Source of the DNA: Dictyobacter aurantiacus
GTDB lineage: Bacteria > Chloroflexota > Ktedonobacteria > Ktedonobacterales > Ktedonobacteraceae
Direction: 5' to 3'
Assembly (NCBI RefSeq): GCF_003967515.1
Contig: NZ_BIFQ01000001.1
Coordinates: 4,836,001 to 4,900,000 of the forward strand
Length of the DNA: 64,000 nt
The notes under the pieces are model-generated. The model was not told the DNA's origin and did no database searches. It saw only the letters and a list, made by a program, of their open reading frames with translations. Of this stretch, positions 25,668 through 35,067 are shown piece by piece (position 1 is the stretch's first letter; each line of letters starts with the position of its first letter). The position numbers and the translations under genes were made by a program.

Positions 25668-26465
25668 TTAAAGGTGGTATTTGACGACCAGCTTTTGTAG
25701 CCAGCTGCTCTGTTTGTCGGAGGGGACGAAGTTGTTCTTGCGCAGGCGTTTGGTCATGTCGGCGATGAACTTACGTTCCTGCTGGCTGACGCGTCCACTA
25801 TCTGGGTCGATCGTATCCACGTAGGCCTGTAGCTGCTGGACCTGCTTGCGGATGGTGTTGATCTGAGAGGTTGAGAGGCCGCTGCGCGCTTCGGGTGTCT
25901 GGGAGCTCTGCCAGCGTTCGAAGCCAGCTTTGTTGTTGTTCCAGGCGCCAAGACCCGCCAGGTAGTCGGCGCGCTCGTTCTGCTCGTGGCCGGCGTGTCC
26001 GCGTACCCAGATGAACTTTGGCTTCTCCTTGCGATAGCTGAGCATTTTGCGGTAAATATCCCACAGATCGGGATTGGCCTTCATCTGATAGACGCCGGTG
26101 GCGACCTTGATGGTATACTCGCTATCGCTGTAGATCGTCAGTGGAAGCGTGGGGGGCGCGATTGAAAGGACGGCCAGGACCGCCGAGATCTCGGCGCGAT
26201 TATTGGTGGTAGTGGACGATTTTGGAATATGTCCGTAGCACTCCACGCACGGAGCCTGCCGCGGAAGCTGCTCGCCGACCGCATCGACGGCCGCCCACAG
26301 CAGGGCGCTCCATCCGGCCGGACCGCCGGGATTTTTAATGCACGCCCCATCGGTATAGGCGATCACCCCGCTCTTATCCAGACCTGGCAGCCTGGACCGT
26401 ACATCTATATCGAGAACAGCTTTAAGGATCGAACTCCACTCTAACGAGGCCTGAATTTCGCTCAC
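25668..26465 (-). CDS. rnhA: Ribonuclease HI with C-terminal extension
   Basis: 265 aa. It cleaves RNA in RNA-DNA hybrids. Catalytic residues sit in AYTDGACIKNPG (Asp), TTNNRAEISAV (Glu), YSDSEYTIK (Asp) and VRGHAGHEQNERADYLAG (His and Asp). A 33-residue N-terminal segment precedes the domain. About 85 residues follow it (from about 180), with a helical AYVDTIDPDSGRVSQQERKF stretch and a basic end. The core enzyme is usually about 150 aa, so both extensions are extra; the tail could be a substrate-binding module, but I do not recognise it. Confidence 0.93.
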   Translation of the reverse strand: MSEIQASLEWSSILKAVLDIDVRSRLPGLDKSGVIAYTDGACIKNPGGPAGWSALLWAAVDAVGEQLPRQAPCVECYGHIPKSSTTTNNRAEISAVLAVLSIAPPTLPLTIYSDSEYTIKVATGVYQMKANPDLWDIYRKMLSYRKEKPKFIWVRGHAGHEQNERADYLAGLGAWNNNKAGFERWQSSQTPEARSGLSTSQINTIRKQVQQLQAYVDTIDPDSGRVSQQERKFIADMTKRLRKNNFVPSDKQSSWLQKLVVKYHL

Positions 26466-26560
26466 GCAAAAAAAACCTTTCCTGGTATTGATCGATATTA
26501 CATTATGGTGCAGTTTAACACAAACCCCTCCTCATCGTCACCACCTCGGCGACCCCCCAC

Positions 26561-26600
26561 CGTAGGTGCCGGGCTTGTCCGGCTTTGTCGCGAAGCGACC
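26561..26600 (+). repeat. 43-bp dispersed repeat family, copy 3
   Basis: CGTAGGTGCCGGGCTTGTCC then GGCTTTGTCGCGAAGCGACC matches 244-286 with small changes. It lies between the divergent rnhA and phosphotransferase genes. Confidence 0.7.
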
Positions 26601-26766
26601 CCGTCCACACCATGATGAATTCGTTTCCCCGCGTGTTTGATAATTCCGAATGGAACACAATATCGATCGCTTATGGTAGAATTGTGTTTGGGTTTGTTTA
26701 TGTGTATCACCTCCCATGTGTTGAGATGGGATACGCGCAGCAACAATAGGGATCAGGTTATTTTTG

Positions 26767-27777
26767 ATGAATACTACGCAAGTCGTACATCTATGCGCCA
26801 TGGCAGGATTGGGTGAGCCGCTGGAGGAGCCTCAGGCGGTCACCGGCGGGCTGCTGCATCGCGTGTGGCGACTCAAGACCAACGCCGGCACGTTCGTGTT
26901 GAAGCAGTTAAACGCGGCCCTGTTACAGCGGCCGGGCGTTCACCATGCCTATCGCTTATCCGAGCAGATCTCCGGTGAGATGGCGGCGCGGGGCATCCCG
27001 GCCGTGACGGCGCTGGCGCATGGCGCTGGCGACGTCCTCTACGAGCTGGATGATATGACCTTGCTTATCTATAAATGGGTCGATGGCCCGGTGCTATCGA
27101 CCGAAAGCGTGACGCTTGAACAGGTGCGCCAGGTCGGAGCTCTGCTGGCGCGCATGCATGCCCTGAACCTGCGCCTCCCCGGAGTGCAACCCCTTGAGTG
27201 GACGCACTTTGAGGACGAGGACTGGGACATCCTGACCTTTCAGGCCTCTGACCTCAACCTCGCCTGGGCCAATCCGGTTCGCTCGGTCCTGCCGCGCCTG
27301 CTTGAATGGACTCGCGCCTATGAAGAGGCTGGCAAGGCGTTGAGCCAGCATATGCTGGTGAGCCATACCCATTGCGATCCCTCCAACGTTATCTGGAGCG
27401 ATTCCCGGACCCCCTGGTTGATCGACTGGGAGGCGGCTGGATTGGTGAATCCTACCATGGAACTGGTGGGGGCCGCCCTGACCTGGAGCGGACTACTCAC
27501 GGGCGAGGGGAGTAAAGAACGTTTTACCGCTCTGTTGACAGCCTATCGAGACGCGGGCGGAACTATCGTCAGCTCCGGTCAGGATGCCATCAATGGTTAC
27601 ATGGGCACCTTGCTTGGCTGGTTGCTCTTTAACATGCGTCGCACGCTGGGCGAATCTGTGGCCTCAGAAGAAGAACAGCTCATCGGTATCCGTGAGACCA
27701 CCAGCACGCTGGCTAGCTTGCGTATCCTGGCGACCCACGCATCCACCTGGGCCACCCTGCTCGACGCCTGCCACTAA
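26767..27777 (+). CDS. Aminoglycoside phosphotransferase-like (APH) kinase
   Basis: 336 aa. Protein-kinase-like fold of the APH family: N-lobe Lys in TFVLKQLNAALL, hinge LLIYKWVDGP, catalytic loop HTHCDPSNVIWSD (HxDxxxxN form) and the metal-binding WLIDWEAAGLVNP. Family members phosphorylate antibiotics, choline, homoserine, fructosamines and others; no residue here picks a substrate. ATG at 26767; a TTG one codon upstream is less likely. A resistance role should not be assumed. It is a single gene followed by a GC-rich repeat array. Confidence 0.85.
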   Translation: MNTTQVVHLCAMAGLGEPLEEPQAVTGGLLHRVWRLKTNAGTFVLKQLNAALLQRPGVHHAYRLSEQISGEMAARGIPAVTALAHGAGDVLYELDDMTLLIYKWVDGPVLSTESVTLEQVRQVGALLARMHALNLRLPGVQPLEWTHFEDEDWDILTFQASDLNLAWANPVRSVLPRLLEWTRAYEEAGKALSQHMLVSHTHCDPSNVIWSDSRTPWLIDWEAAGLVNPTMELVGAALTWSGLLTGEGSKERFTALLTAYRDAGGTIVSSGQDAINGYMGTLLGWLLFNMRRTLGESVASEEEQLIGIRETTSTLASLRILATHASTWATLLDACH

Positions 27778-27850
27778 CCAGTTCAGGCCGGTGGGAGGTT
27801 AACCCCACACACCGAGCAGGTGTGCCCTCCCATAACCCCATCTCAGGTGG

Positions 27851-28129
27851 GGAGGTGCGGGAGGGGCGACTAGCCCCTCCTGCCGGGGGGATGGGGGTGT
27901 CCCCCAATCGTCCCCCCTTTGTCTGTGGTGCCGCCGCAGGCGAGGAGGTACAGGAGGGGCGACCAGCCCCTCCTGCCAGAGGGATGGGGATGTCCCCCAA
28001 TCGTCCCCCTTTGTCTGTAGTGCCGCCGCAGGCGAGGAGGTGCAGGAGGGGCGACTAGCCCCTCCTGCCGGGGGGATGGGGGTGTCCCCCAATCGTCCCC
28101 CCTTTTGTCTGTGGTGCCGCCGCAGGCGG
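27851..28129 (+). repeat. GC-rich palindromic repeat cluster 2, three 92-93 bp units
   Basis: Units start at about 27851, 27944 and 28036. Each carries three nested palindromes: AGGAGGGGCGACTAGCCCCTCC, here given in part as GGGGCGACTAGCCCC; GGGGGTGTCCCCC; and GTGGTGCCGCCGCAGGCG. The array lies in the deoC 5' region. Confidence 0.85.
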
Positions 28130-28143
28130 CACCACAGACAAAA
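28103..28143 (+). repeat. 19-bp palindrome closing repeat cluster 2
   Basis: TTTTGTCTGTGGTGCCGCC (28103-28121) and its exact complement (28125-28143) flank GCA. It is the full form of a module truncated in the two preceding units, and it lies 40 bp before deoC. It could attenuate or insulate deoC transcription. Confidence 0.75.
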
Positions 28144-28183
28144 ATTTAGTCTTTCATTTGTACCTTTTCAAAGGAAAAAATTC

Positions 28184-29191
28184 ATGACCACGACTAAAGC
28201 GCGTACAGAGTCGGTCGCGGGCGATGCACAGCCCTCGACCACCGCAGCCCTGGTGCGAAATCCGGGCATGCCCCTGGACCTGGGGTGGGTCGGTCGCGTA
28301 CACATCAATCGCAGCGCGATCGAACGGCGCGCGGCTACCCTGCCGGCGCGCCGTACCGTGAAAAAAGAATGGCAGGCTGCCTGGCTGCTGCGGGCCATTA
28401 CCTGCCTGGATCTGACAACGTTGTCGGGCGACGATACCCCTGGCAATGTGCGGCGTCTGTGCGCCAAGGCACGCCAGCCGGTGCGACCAGAGATTCTGCA
28501 GGCGCTGGGCTTTGACAGTCTGCACGTCGGGGCGGTCTGCGTCTATCACCAGTTTGTTGAGACGGCCGTCGAGGCGCTGCGCGGCAGCGATATTCCGGTG
28601 GCCGCCGTCTCGACCGGTTTCCCGGCCGGCCTCAATCCGTTTGAGCAGAAGCTGCAGGAGATCGCGGCCTCCGTGGCGGCTGGCGCCCGCGAGATCGATA
28701 TTGTGATCTCGCGCCATCACGTGCTGACCGGCGATTGGCAGGCGCTGTATGACGAGGTTAAGGCGTTCCGTGAGGCCTGCGGCGAGGCTCACCTGAAGAC
28801 GATCCTGGCGACCCACGAACTGGCGACCCTGCGTAACGTTGGCATGGCCAGCCTGGTCTGCATGATGGCCGGGGCCGACTTTATCAAGACCTCGACCGGT
28901 AAAGAGCCGGTCAACGCGACGCTGCCGGTTGGCCTGGTGATGGTGCGCGCCATTCGCGATTACTATGAACAGACCGGTTATAAGGTAGGCTTTAAGCCGG
29001 CCGGTGGCATCCGTGCCGCCAAGGCCTCGCTGGACTGGCTGGCCCTGATTAAAGAAGAGCTGGGCAACGAGTGGCTGAACAACCAGCTGTTCCGCTTCGG
29101 CGCCAGCGGCCTGCTGTCCGACATCGAGCGCCAGCTGGCCCACTTTGTCAGCGGCCAGTATGCCGCCGCCTACGAAAATCCGATGGTCTAG
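28184..29191 (+). CDS. deoC: Deoxyribose-phosphate aldolase
   Basis: 335 aa. It cleaves 2-deoxyribose-5-phosphate to glyceraldehyde-3-phosphate and acetaldehyde. The Schiff-base Lys is in GADFIKTSTGK, the second Lys in VGFKPAGGIRA, and CLDLTTLSGDDTP is the N-terminal signature of the eukaryote-like longer branch. AAGGAAAA precedes the ATG at 28184; the open frame upstream runs through the repeats and is not coding. The next gene, 18 bp away, is an ALDH16-type dehydrogenase that could oxidise the acetaldehyde, so the pair makes a sensible deoxynucleoside-catabolism operon. Confidence 0.95.
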   Translation: MTTTKARTESVAGDAQPSTTAALVRNPGMPLDLGWVGRVHINRSAIERRAATLPARRTVKKEWQAAWLLRAITCLDLTTLSGDDTPGNVRRLCAKARQPVRPEILQALGFDSLHVGAVCVYHQFVETAVEALRGSDIPVAAVSTGFPAGLNPFEQKLQEIAASVAAGAREIDIVISRHHVLTGDWQALYDEVKAFREACGEAHLKTILATHELATLRNVGMASLVCMMAGADFIKTSTGKEPVNATLPVGLVMVRAIRDYYEQTGYKVGFKPAGGIRAAKASLDWLALIKEELGNEWLNNQLFRFGASGLLSDIERQLAHFVSGQYAAAYENPMV

Positions 29192-29209
29192 TCTGGGAAG
29201 GTAAAATTA

Positions 29210-31669
29210 ATGAGTATCATGGAAATTTTTGAGACGATGGCGTACGGTCCGGCCCCGGAGGCCTCTTCCCTCGCACTGGCCTGGATAAAAGAGCATGAGC
29301 CGTTCCAGCTGTTCATTAATAATGAGTGGACCGCGCCCGCTGCTGAGTCCTATTTTGAGAGCAGCAATCCAGCCACCGGCAAGGGACTGACAAAGGTCGC
29401 CGCCGCCGATAAGGCCGATGTAGACAAGGCGGTGTCCGCCGCCCGCAAGGCGTTTCCCTCGTGGAGCAAGACGCCGGGACACGTGCGCGCCCGCTATCTC
29501 TACGCCATCGCGCGCCACATTCAGAAGCACGCGCGCCTGCTGGCGGTGCTGGAGTCGCTGGACAACGGCAAGACCATTCGCGAGACGCGCGATCTCGATA
29601 TCCCGCTGGTGGCCCGTCACTTCTACTATCACGCCGGCTGGGCGCAGTTAATGGAAAGCGAACTCCCCGGTTATCAGCCCGTTGGCGTAGTGGGACAGAT
29701 CATTCCCTGGAACTTCCCGCTGCTGATGCTGGCCTGGAAGATCGCGCCCGCGCTGGCCATGGGCAATACCGTGGTGTTGAAGCCGGCCCGCTATACCTCG
29801 CTGACCGCTTTGAAGTTCGCTGAGATCATGCAGGAGGTTGGACTGCCGGCCGGCGTGGTGAACATCGTCACCGGCGAGGCCTCCAAAGCCGGTGAAGCGC
29901 TGGTCAACCATCCTGACATCGATAAGATCGCCTTTACCGGCTCAACCGAGGTTGGCCGCAGCATCCGCAAGGCCACGGCCGGCAGCGGCAAGAAGCTCTC
30001 GCTTGAGCTGGGCGGCAAATCGCCCTTTATCGTCTTTGACGACGCCGACCTGGATAGCGTCGTCGAGGGTGTGGTCGACGCTATCTGGTTCAACCAGGGC
30101 CAGGTCTGCTGCGCCGGTTCGCGCCTGCTGGTGCAGGAGAACATCGCCGAGCGTCTGATCAATAAGCTGCGCGCGCGCATGGAGAACCTGCGCATCGGTG
30201 ATCCCCTGGACAAGACCATGGATATCGGCGCCATCGTGTCGCCGGGACAGCGGCAGGAGATCCAGAACCTGGTCGATATCGGTGTTAAAGAGGGGGCGCA
30301 GCTGTGGCAGCCGTCCACGGCCTGTCCGGCCGATGGCTCGTTTTTCCCACCGACCCTGTTTACCAACGTGGCGCCCGCCTCAACCCTGGCGCAGGTAGAG
30401 ATCTTCGGTCCGGTTCTGGTTACTCTCACCTTTAGAACACCCGCGGAAGCGGTTGAGATCGCCAACAATACCCGTTACGGACTCGCGGCCAGTGTCTGGA
30501 GCGACAACATCAATCTGGCCCTGGATATCGCTCCTAAGCTCAAAGCGGGCAGCGTCTGGATAAACAGTACCAATCTGTTCGACGCGGCCTGCGGTTTTGG
30601 CGGCTATCGTGAGAGCGGTTATGGTCGCGAGGGTGGCAAGGAGGGGCTCTATGAATATGTGAAGCCCGCCTGGCTCGCCGCGCACCACGGTCGCTCGGGC
30701 GGTGTAAAGGCCGCGACACACGCCGGGGAACAGATGGAGGCCAGCAATGGCAACGGCGCGGTCCACACGGATGCGCTGGAGGAGTTCTCCGCCACCGATG
30801 CGCAGGATGGCTATGGTTTCCCGCCCATTGATCGTACGCCCAAGCTGTTCATCGGCGGCAAGCAGGCGCGTCCGGACTCTGGCTATAGCCTGACGATCAC
30901 GGGTCCCGGCGGACGCGTGCTGGGCGAGGTCGGCGAGGGCAATCGCAAAGATATTCGCAATGCTGTGGAGGCCGCCCACAAGGCCAGCGGCTGGGGTGGC
31001 GCCTCCGCGCACAATCGCGCCCAGATCCTCTACTATATCGCTGAGAACCTGGGCGCGCGCGAGGCCGAGTTCGCGCGCCGCATCGTCGAGCAGACCGCTC
31101 GCAGCTATGCCGACGCGCTCAATGAGGTGCGGACCAGCCTATCGCGCCTCTTCAGCTACGCCGCCTGGACCGATAAGTTCGAGGGGAGCGTACACTTGCC
31201 GCCGTTGCGCGGAGCCGTGCTGGCCATGAAGGAGCCCATCGGCGTCCTCGGCCTGGCCTGTCCAGACGACTATCCGCTGCTCGGCTTTGTCTCGTTGGTC
31301 GCCCCGGCCATCGCCATGGGCAATACCGTGGTGGCCATCCCTTCGCCGCGCGCGCCCCTCAGCGCCACCGACTGCTATCAGGTCTTCGAGACCTCCGATG
31401 TGCCAGCTGGCGTCATCAACATCGTCACCGGCGAGCGCGAGGCCCTCAGCAAGGTTCTGGCCGAGCACCACGACGTCAACTCCATGTGGTACTTCGGCAG
31501 CGCCGAGGGCTCAAAAGCCGTCGAGCTGGCCTCGATCAGCAATATGAAGCGTACCTGGGTCAACTACGGTCGCGGCCGCAATTGGCTCGATCGCGTCCAG
31601 GGTGAGGGTGAAGAGTTCCTGCGCGAGGCTACCCAGGTGAAAAACATCTGGGTCCCCTACGGAGAATAA
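29210..31669 (+). CDS. ALDH16-type tandem aldehyde dehydrogenase
   Basis: 819 aa with two aldehyde dehydrogenase folds. The first (about 30-490) is complete: GQIIPWNFPLLMLAWKIAPA, NAD-site FTGSTEVGRSIR, catalytic Glu in LSLELGGKSPF and catalytic Cys in NQGQVCCAGSRL. The second (about 540-819) keeps GVLGLACPDDYPLLGFVSLV and the INIVTGERE turn, but has no Cys at the active-site position (MKRTWVNYGRGRN), so it is a pseudo-domain. This architecture defines ALDH16. The position after deoC suggests acetaldehyde as substrate; that is inference. GGAAGG lies 8 nt before the ATG. Confidence 0.92.
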   Translation: MSIMEIFETMAYGPAPEASSLALAWIKEHEPFQLFINNEWTAPAAESYFESSNPATGKGLTKVAAADKADVDKAVSAARKAFPSWSKTPGHVRARYLYAIARHIQKHARLLAVLESLDNGKTIRETRDLDIPLVARHFYYHAGWAQLMESELPGYQPVGVVGQIIPWNFPLLMLAWKIAPALAMGNTVVLKPARYTSLTALKFAEIMQEVGLPAGVVNIVTGEASKAGEALVNHPDIDKIAFTGSTEVGRSIRKATAGSGKKLSLELGGKSPFIVFDDADLDSVVEGVVDAIWFNQGQVCCAGSRLLVQENIAERLINKLRARMENLRIGDPLDKTMDIGAIVSPGQRQEIQNLVDIGVKEGAQLWQPSTACPADGSFFPPTLFTNVAPASTLAQVEIFGPVLVTLTFRTPAEAVEIANNTRYGLAASVWSDNINLALDIAPKLKAGSVWINSTNLFDAACGFGGYRESGYGREGGKEGLYEYVKPAWLAAHHGRSGGVKAATHAGEQMEASNGNGAVHTDALEEFSATDAQDGYGFPPIDRTPKLFIGGKQARPDSGYSLTITGPGGRVLGEVGEGNRKDIRNAVEAAHKASGWGGASAHNRAQILYYIAENLGAREAEFARRIVEQTARSYADALNEVRTSLSRLFSYAAWTDKFEGSVHLPPLRGAVLAMKEPIGVLGLACPDDYPLLGFVSLVAPAIAMGNTVVAIPSPRAPLSATDCYQVFETSDVPAGVINIVTGEREALSKVLAEHHDVNSMWYFGSAEGSKAVELASISNMKRTWVNYGRGRNWLDRVQGEGEEFLREATQVKNIWVPYGE

Positions 31670-31672
31670 AAA

Positions 31673-31733
31673 TTCCCACACATGAAGGAGCCCCGGTCGC
31701 GCATCGCGACCGGGGCTCCTTCATGTGTGGGAA
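31673..31733 (+). terminator. 29-bp perfect hairpin between ALDH16 and the sensor gene
   Basis: Arms 31673-31701 and 31705-31733 are perfect complements with loop CAT. It begins 3 bp after the ALDH16 stop and ends 9 bp from the stop of the convergent dCache gene. Confidence 0.8.
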
Positions 31734-31742
31734 CGTGTTGCT

Positions 31743-33278
31743 TTACCGGCCGACGACCGAGCGCAACTCCTGTACCACCTGTTCGAGCTGTTCGGCGGCA
31801 TCAGTAGCGGACGACGCGCCGGACTGCAATTGCTCGGTTACCTGGGTGGCCACTTTCAGTGCGGTGGCCAGCTTCTGGTTGCTGGCATGCTGATAATCCA
31901 GCGCGTTGACCAGGTAGCTGGCCGAGCGCGTAATCTCATCCAGTGCCTGCTCCATCTGGGCCGGATTCATCTGGTTGCGGTGCTGCCTGATGAGTTGCGT
32001 GGTATTGTTGAGCTTATCCGAGGCGACCTTGGCGGCCTCGGTATAGTACTGTACCGATTGCAACCCTACCTGCGAGGAATCCACCACCCAGACCTGCTCT
32101 CCGGCGGCATCCTGCTGGCTCTGGGCCAGGATGTTCAGCGCCTGACTGTTGCCGCGCAGACTCTCGACGGCACGCTCGATCGGACGCGAGATGCCGAAAC
32201 CGGCGAACGCACCGCCGATGGCGACGATCAGGGCCGCCAGCCCGGCCAGCCAGTAGATGGTCGTTACCTGCTGATTGGCGATGCTGGTGACACTATTGAC
32301 CGGGCTGAGCACAAAATATTGCCAGGGAACAGTGGTGGCCGTCCTCCGCACCACCTCAAAGTCTTCCTGCTGACCCTGCGGGCGCGCGGTAAAGATTTCG
32401 GACGCGCGCTGATCGTTGGTATGGCTGCTCAGTGCCGGGTCATAGGGACCCTTGATCTGCGATTGATCGCCGTAGCGCTGCTGGTTCAGGATCTGCTGTT
32501 GGGCATCCGTAGCGAGCGGCTTGATGCTGGTGAACAACCGGTTAGGATCGGTGTCGGCGATGCGCACGCCGTTCTCGTCGGTGATAAAGGCGTAGCTGCC
32601 CTGGCCATGGACATTAAGGTCCTTTTTGACGATCTCATTCCAGATATAGTCCAATTTTAGCGTGGCACGCATGAAGCCCAGAACCTGGTGAGGATTGGCA
32701 TCTGGTATCGCGGTCGGTAAAATAGGAGCGTAAATATCAACGGTCGCGACCTTTGTGCCGGGATCGTAGAAAACGGGCGAAATAAATTCTTTGCCTGCTA
32801 GAATGTCTTTTAGCTGCTGGGGCGTCGCATAGGCATTGCCACGTTTGGGCGTTCCATTAGGATAGGATTGAATCAAACTGCCCTTTGTATTAAAGAGCGC
32901 CCAGTAACTGTAGTCCTTGCTGCGGCTCAGTCCGGCCTGTAAAGCAAACGTGGAGTGCAATAATCCATCTTTATATATCGCCGGCGGCGTTGTTTCTGGC
33001 GCAAGCGCCATAAAGGCTTGAACGCTGGGCACCTGGACGAGTGCCACCGCATCCAGTTTGCGTTCATTGAAATAGGTATCAAGCAACTGCACGCGCGTCT
33101 GCGAATCGCTGGTCATGGTATCGTTGGCCTGGTTGAGCAACGTTGGCCGCGTCTGCGTTATGATGAACAGAACTACCAGTAGCAACGGGATGATGGCGGC
33201 GAACACGTAGCCGATCGAGATGCGTAGAGGTAATGGGAACCCTCCTCGTCTTTTAGTTTGTCTATGTTTTTGAACCAT
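31743..33278 (-). CDS. dCache-type membrane sensor without an output domain
   Basis: 511 aa. A basic N-terminus and first TM helix (about 20-42, IGYVFAAIIPLLLVVLFIIT) precede a periplasmic region of about 290 residues with a dCache look (SYWALFNTKGSLIQSYPNG, and GSYAFITDENGVRIADTDPN). A second TM helix follows near 345-367 (IYWLAGLAALIVAIGGAFAG), then a short HAMP-like turn (SRPIERAVESLRGNSQALNI) and a helical tail to the end. No kinase, GGDEF or methyl-accepting hairpin is seen, so the signal may pass by coiled-coil contact to a partner. The DUF4388 gene 29 bp upstream is a likely partner. Confidence 0.8.
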   Translation of the reverse strand: MVQKHRQTKRRGGFPLPLRISIGYVFAAIIPLLLVVLFIITQTRPTLLNQANDTMTSDSQTRVQLLDTYFNERKLDAVALVQVPSVQAFMALAPETTPPAIYKDGLLHSTFALQAGLSRSKDYSYWALFNTKGSLIQSYPNGTPKRGNAYATPQQLKDILAGKEFISPVFYDPGTKVATVDIYAPILPTAIPDANPHQVLGFMRATLKLDYIWNEIVKKDLNVHGQGSYAFITDENGVRIADTDPNRLFTSIKPLATDAQQQILNQQRYGDQSQIKGPYDPALSSHTNDQRASEIFTARPQGQQEDFEVVRRTATTVPWQYFVLSPVNSVTSIANQQVTTIYWLAGLAALIVAIGGAFAGFGISRPIERAVESLRGNSQALNILAQSQQDAAGEQVWVVDSSQVGLQSVQYYTEAAKVASDKLNNTTQLIRQHRNQMNPAQMEQALDEITRSASYLVNALDYQHASNQKLATALKVATQVTEQLQSGASSATDAAEQLEQVVQELRSVVGR

Positions 33279-33307
33279 TTTTATTGATCCTTTGTTTTTA
33301 GTACGGT

Positions 33308-33940
33308 TTAGCGAATAATTCCAATGCGTTCCAGGTCATACAGAAGTTGTTGCACTTCGCCGGGCTGACGACCTGTCAGGCGAATAAGCTCCATAACGGA
33401 TCGACTTCCGTCGATGAGCAGATATAGCTGACGGTGATGACGTGAAAGGTTGGCCTGGGCCAGTCTTCGCAAGCCTTCTTCAGGGGTACAGGCGCGTTGG
33501 GGTCCGCTGTGGCTGGCCTGGATAGAGGGTATAGGCGTGGGCGTAACTGGCAAGGCAGGCATGGGCCCTGTGCTGGGTCGTCTCCGGGTGTCATTTGGCA
33601 AGGGGGATGACACCGATGGACGAATCGCAGGTAAGGATGGATTGGTGCTTGTCGATGATGAACTCTGCAGATTCACCATCGGGCCCGTGGCTCTATCGAT
33701 ATCGTTTACAAAGATAAAGCGACACGGGCCCCAGGTTTTGAGCCAATCCATAGCGGCCTGCCCTTCAAGTTGCCCGCATTGAGCTGAGATGATGCGGCCC
33801 TGTAAAAAGGTGATCTCTCCCCACTCTCTCTGTGGCTCTTCTCCTCGTTCAATGGAGAGTTGTCCCGTCTTGCGCCCAAGTTGGAGAACTTGAATTACAT
33901 TCATTAGTTGGTCTGTCGCGATGCCGCGTCGTGATGCCAT
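33308..33940 (-). CDS. DUF4388 (PatA-like) regulatory protein
   Basis: 210 aa. Residues 7-85 (DQLMNVIQVLQLGRKTGQLS, then GEITFLQGRIISAQCGQLEG and AAMDWLKTWGPCRFIFV) are a DUF4388 domain, usually found with two-component and gliding or chemotaxis regulators. A Pro/Ser/Thr-rich linker (90-150) leads to a C-terminal winged-helix-like region (SRSVMELIRLTGRQPGEVQQ, then LLYDLERIGIIR). The first gene of a likely operon with the dCache sensor downstream. GGAG lies 10 nt before the ATG. Confidence 0.82.
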   Translation of the reverse strand: MASRRGIATDQLMNVIQVLQLGRKTGQLSIERGEEPQREWGEITFLQGRIISAQCGQLEGQAAMDWLKTWGPCRFIFVNDIDRATGPMVNLQSSSSTSTNPSLPAIRPSVSSPLPNDTRRRPSTGPMPALPVTPTPIPSIQASHSGPQRACTPEEGLRRLAQANLSRHHRQLYLLIDGSRSVMELIRLTGRQPGEVQQLLYDLERIGIIR

Positions 33941-34311
33941 GAGCGTCTTGCTCCGTCTCTAAGCAGGTTAAACCCTTAAGATTTTCTCTATTGCAGATTA
34001 TATAAGCATAGCATAAAGAACGGAAAGTGTGAGCATTTTTTCCTTTTTATGAACTGAATCACCTAATAAACAGTACCATTTTCCTTTCACTAATGAGTAA
34101 TATAAGTTCTAAGTGATAGTTGCGGCATCGCCAGTTTTCTGTTTTCCTGGTGTATGATCATTGTATGGCTATAGACCCTCAAACATGCGATAATGAATCA
34201 AAACGTTTTCGAGGTCGACTTGTGATCTACCAGAAACAAGGAACCGTAGATGTCCAATACTGTGCTCTTGCTCGCGTGCAGCAGTTTGAAAGTAGGGAGC
34301 TATAATCTTTG

Positions 34312-35067
34312 ATGGAGTCTCACAACCCTTCTCAATTGCCTGGATCTGAGCCCGAGGCGAGAGAAACAGGTGACAGTGCACCACCCACGGGGCTACTTTC
34401 AATTAATGAATTGGCTCGCCGTTGCTCTGAGGAGACCAATAAGTTCCTGAAGCAGAACGCCTCCAATGAGCGTTATTGTCTTGAATTATTTCGCCGTGCT
34501 ATTATCAACCGGGACGAGGGGGCGTGGAGCTATATCTATCAGCAGTATGCCCCCCTGGTTCTGACCTGGGTGACGCAGCACCAGAGCGCCGCTCCGATCC
34601 TGGGACAGGATGGGGGAGCGCCGCTGGTCAATGCCGCCTTTGCCAAGTTCGCGCAGGCGCTGACCCCGCTCAAAATTGGCAATTTTGAATCGTTGGCGGC
34701 TATATTAAAATATATGAAGATGTGCGTGCATAGCGTGGTGGCGGATGAGGTGCGGGTGCGGCAGGCGCGCCAGTATGAAGAGACACTGGATTCCATCGAG
34801 CATGAGCCGGCCAGCGATGATCCGGCCGAGGATGTAGTCTCCAGCCTCGCGGCGCAGCATCTGTGGCAGCTTATCCTGGAAGAGGTGCGCGGTGAAGATG
34901 AGCGTATTCTGATCTATGAGGCCTACGTTCATGGCATGAAGCCAGGCGAGATCAGCATGCAGCATCCACGGCACTTCGCCTCAGTTGATGATGTGTACCG
35001 CATTAAGCGCAACGTTTTGGAGCGCCTGCGCCGCAATCGACGCCTGCAGGCCCTCTTCCGGCGCTAG
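34312..35067 (+). CDS. ECF-like RNA polymerase sigma factor of the CHAT operon
   Basis: 251 aa. Region 2 appears at about 65-140 (LFRRAIINRDEGAWSYIYQQ, then YAPLVLTWV), and region 4 near 185-250 (ERILIYEAYVHGMKPGEISM, then VDDVYRIKRNVLERLRRNRR). The -10/-35 contact helices are diverged from classical ECF factors, as in several Ktedonobacterial groups. ATG at 34312 (TTG one codon earlier). It heads the run sigma / double zinc finger / TPR-CHAT in one direction, which implies a dedicated regulon. In 33941-34311 I see AT-rich promoter-like DNA but no assured boxes. Confidence 0.78.
   Translation: MESHNPSQLPGSEPEARETGDSAPPTGLLSINELARRCSEETNKFLKQNASNERYCLELFRRAIINRDEGAWSYIYQQYAPLVLTWVTQHQSAAPILGQDGGAPLVNAAFAKFAQALTPLKIGNFESLAAILKYMKMCVHSVVADEVRVRQARQYEETLDSIEHEPASDDPAEDVVSSLAAQHLWQLILEEVRGEDERILIYEAYVHGMKPGEISMQHPRHFASVDDVYRIKRNVLERLRRNRRLQALFRR

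Noticed and set aside
27778..28139. Proline/glycine-rich ORFs in the repeat array before deoC
   Set aside because: They arise from tandem GC-rich repeats open in several frames at once and lack ribosome sites.
28154..29143. 329-aa open frame opposite deoC
   Set aside because: deoC is certain from its active-site motifs, and the antisense frame has no recognisable domain or ribosome site.
34165..34305. Small ORF of 47 codons upstream of the CHAT-operon sigma gene
   Set aside because: No ribosome site precedes it and the product shows no clear domain; it may be leader DNA.
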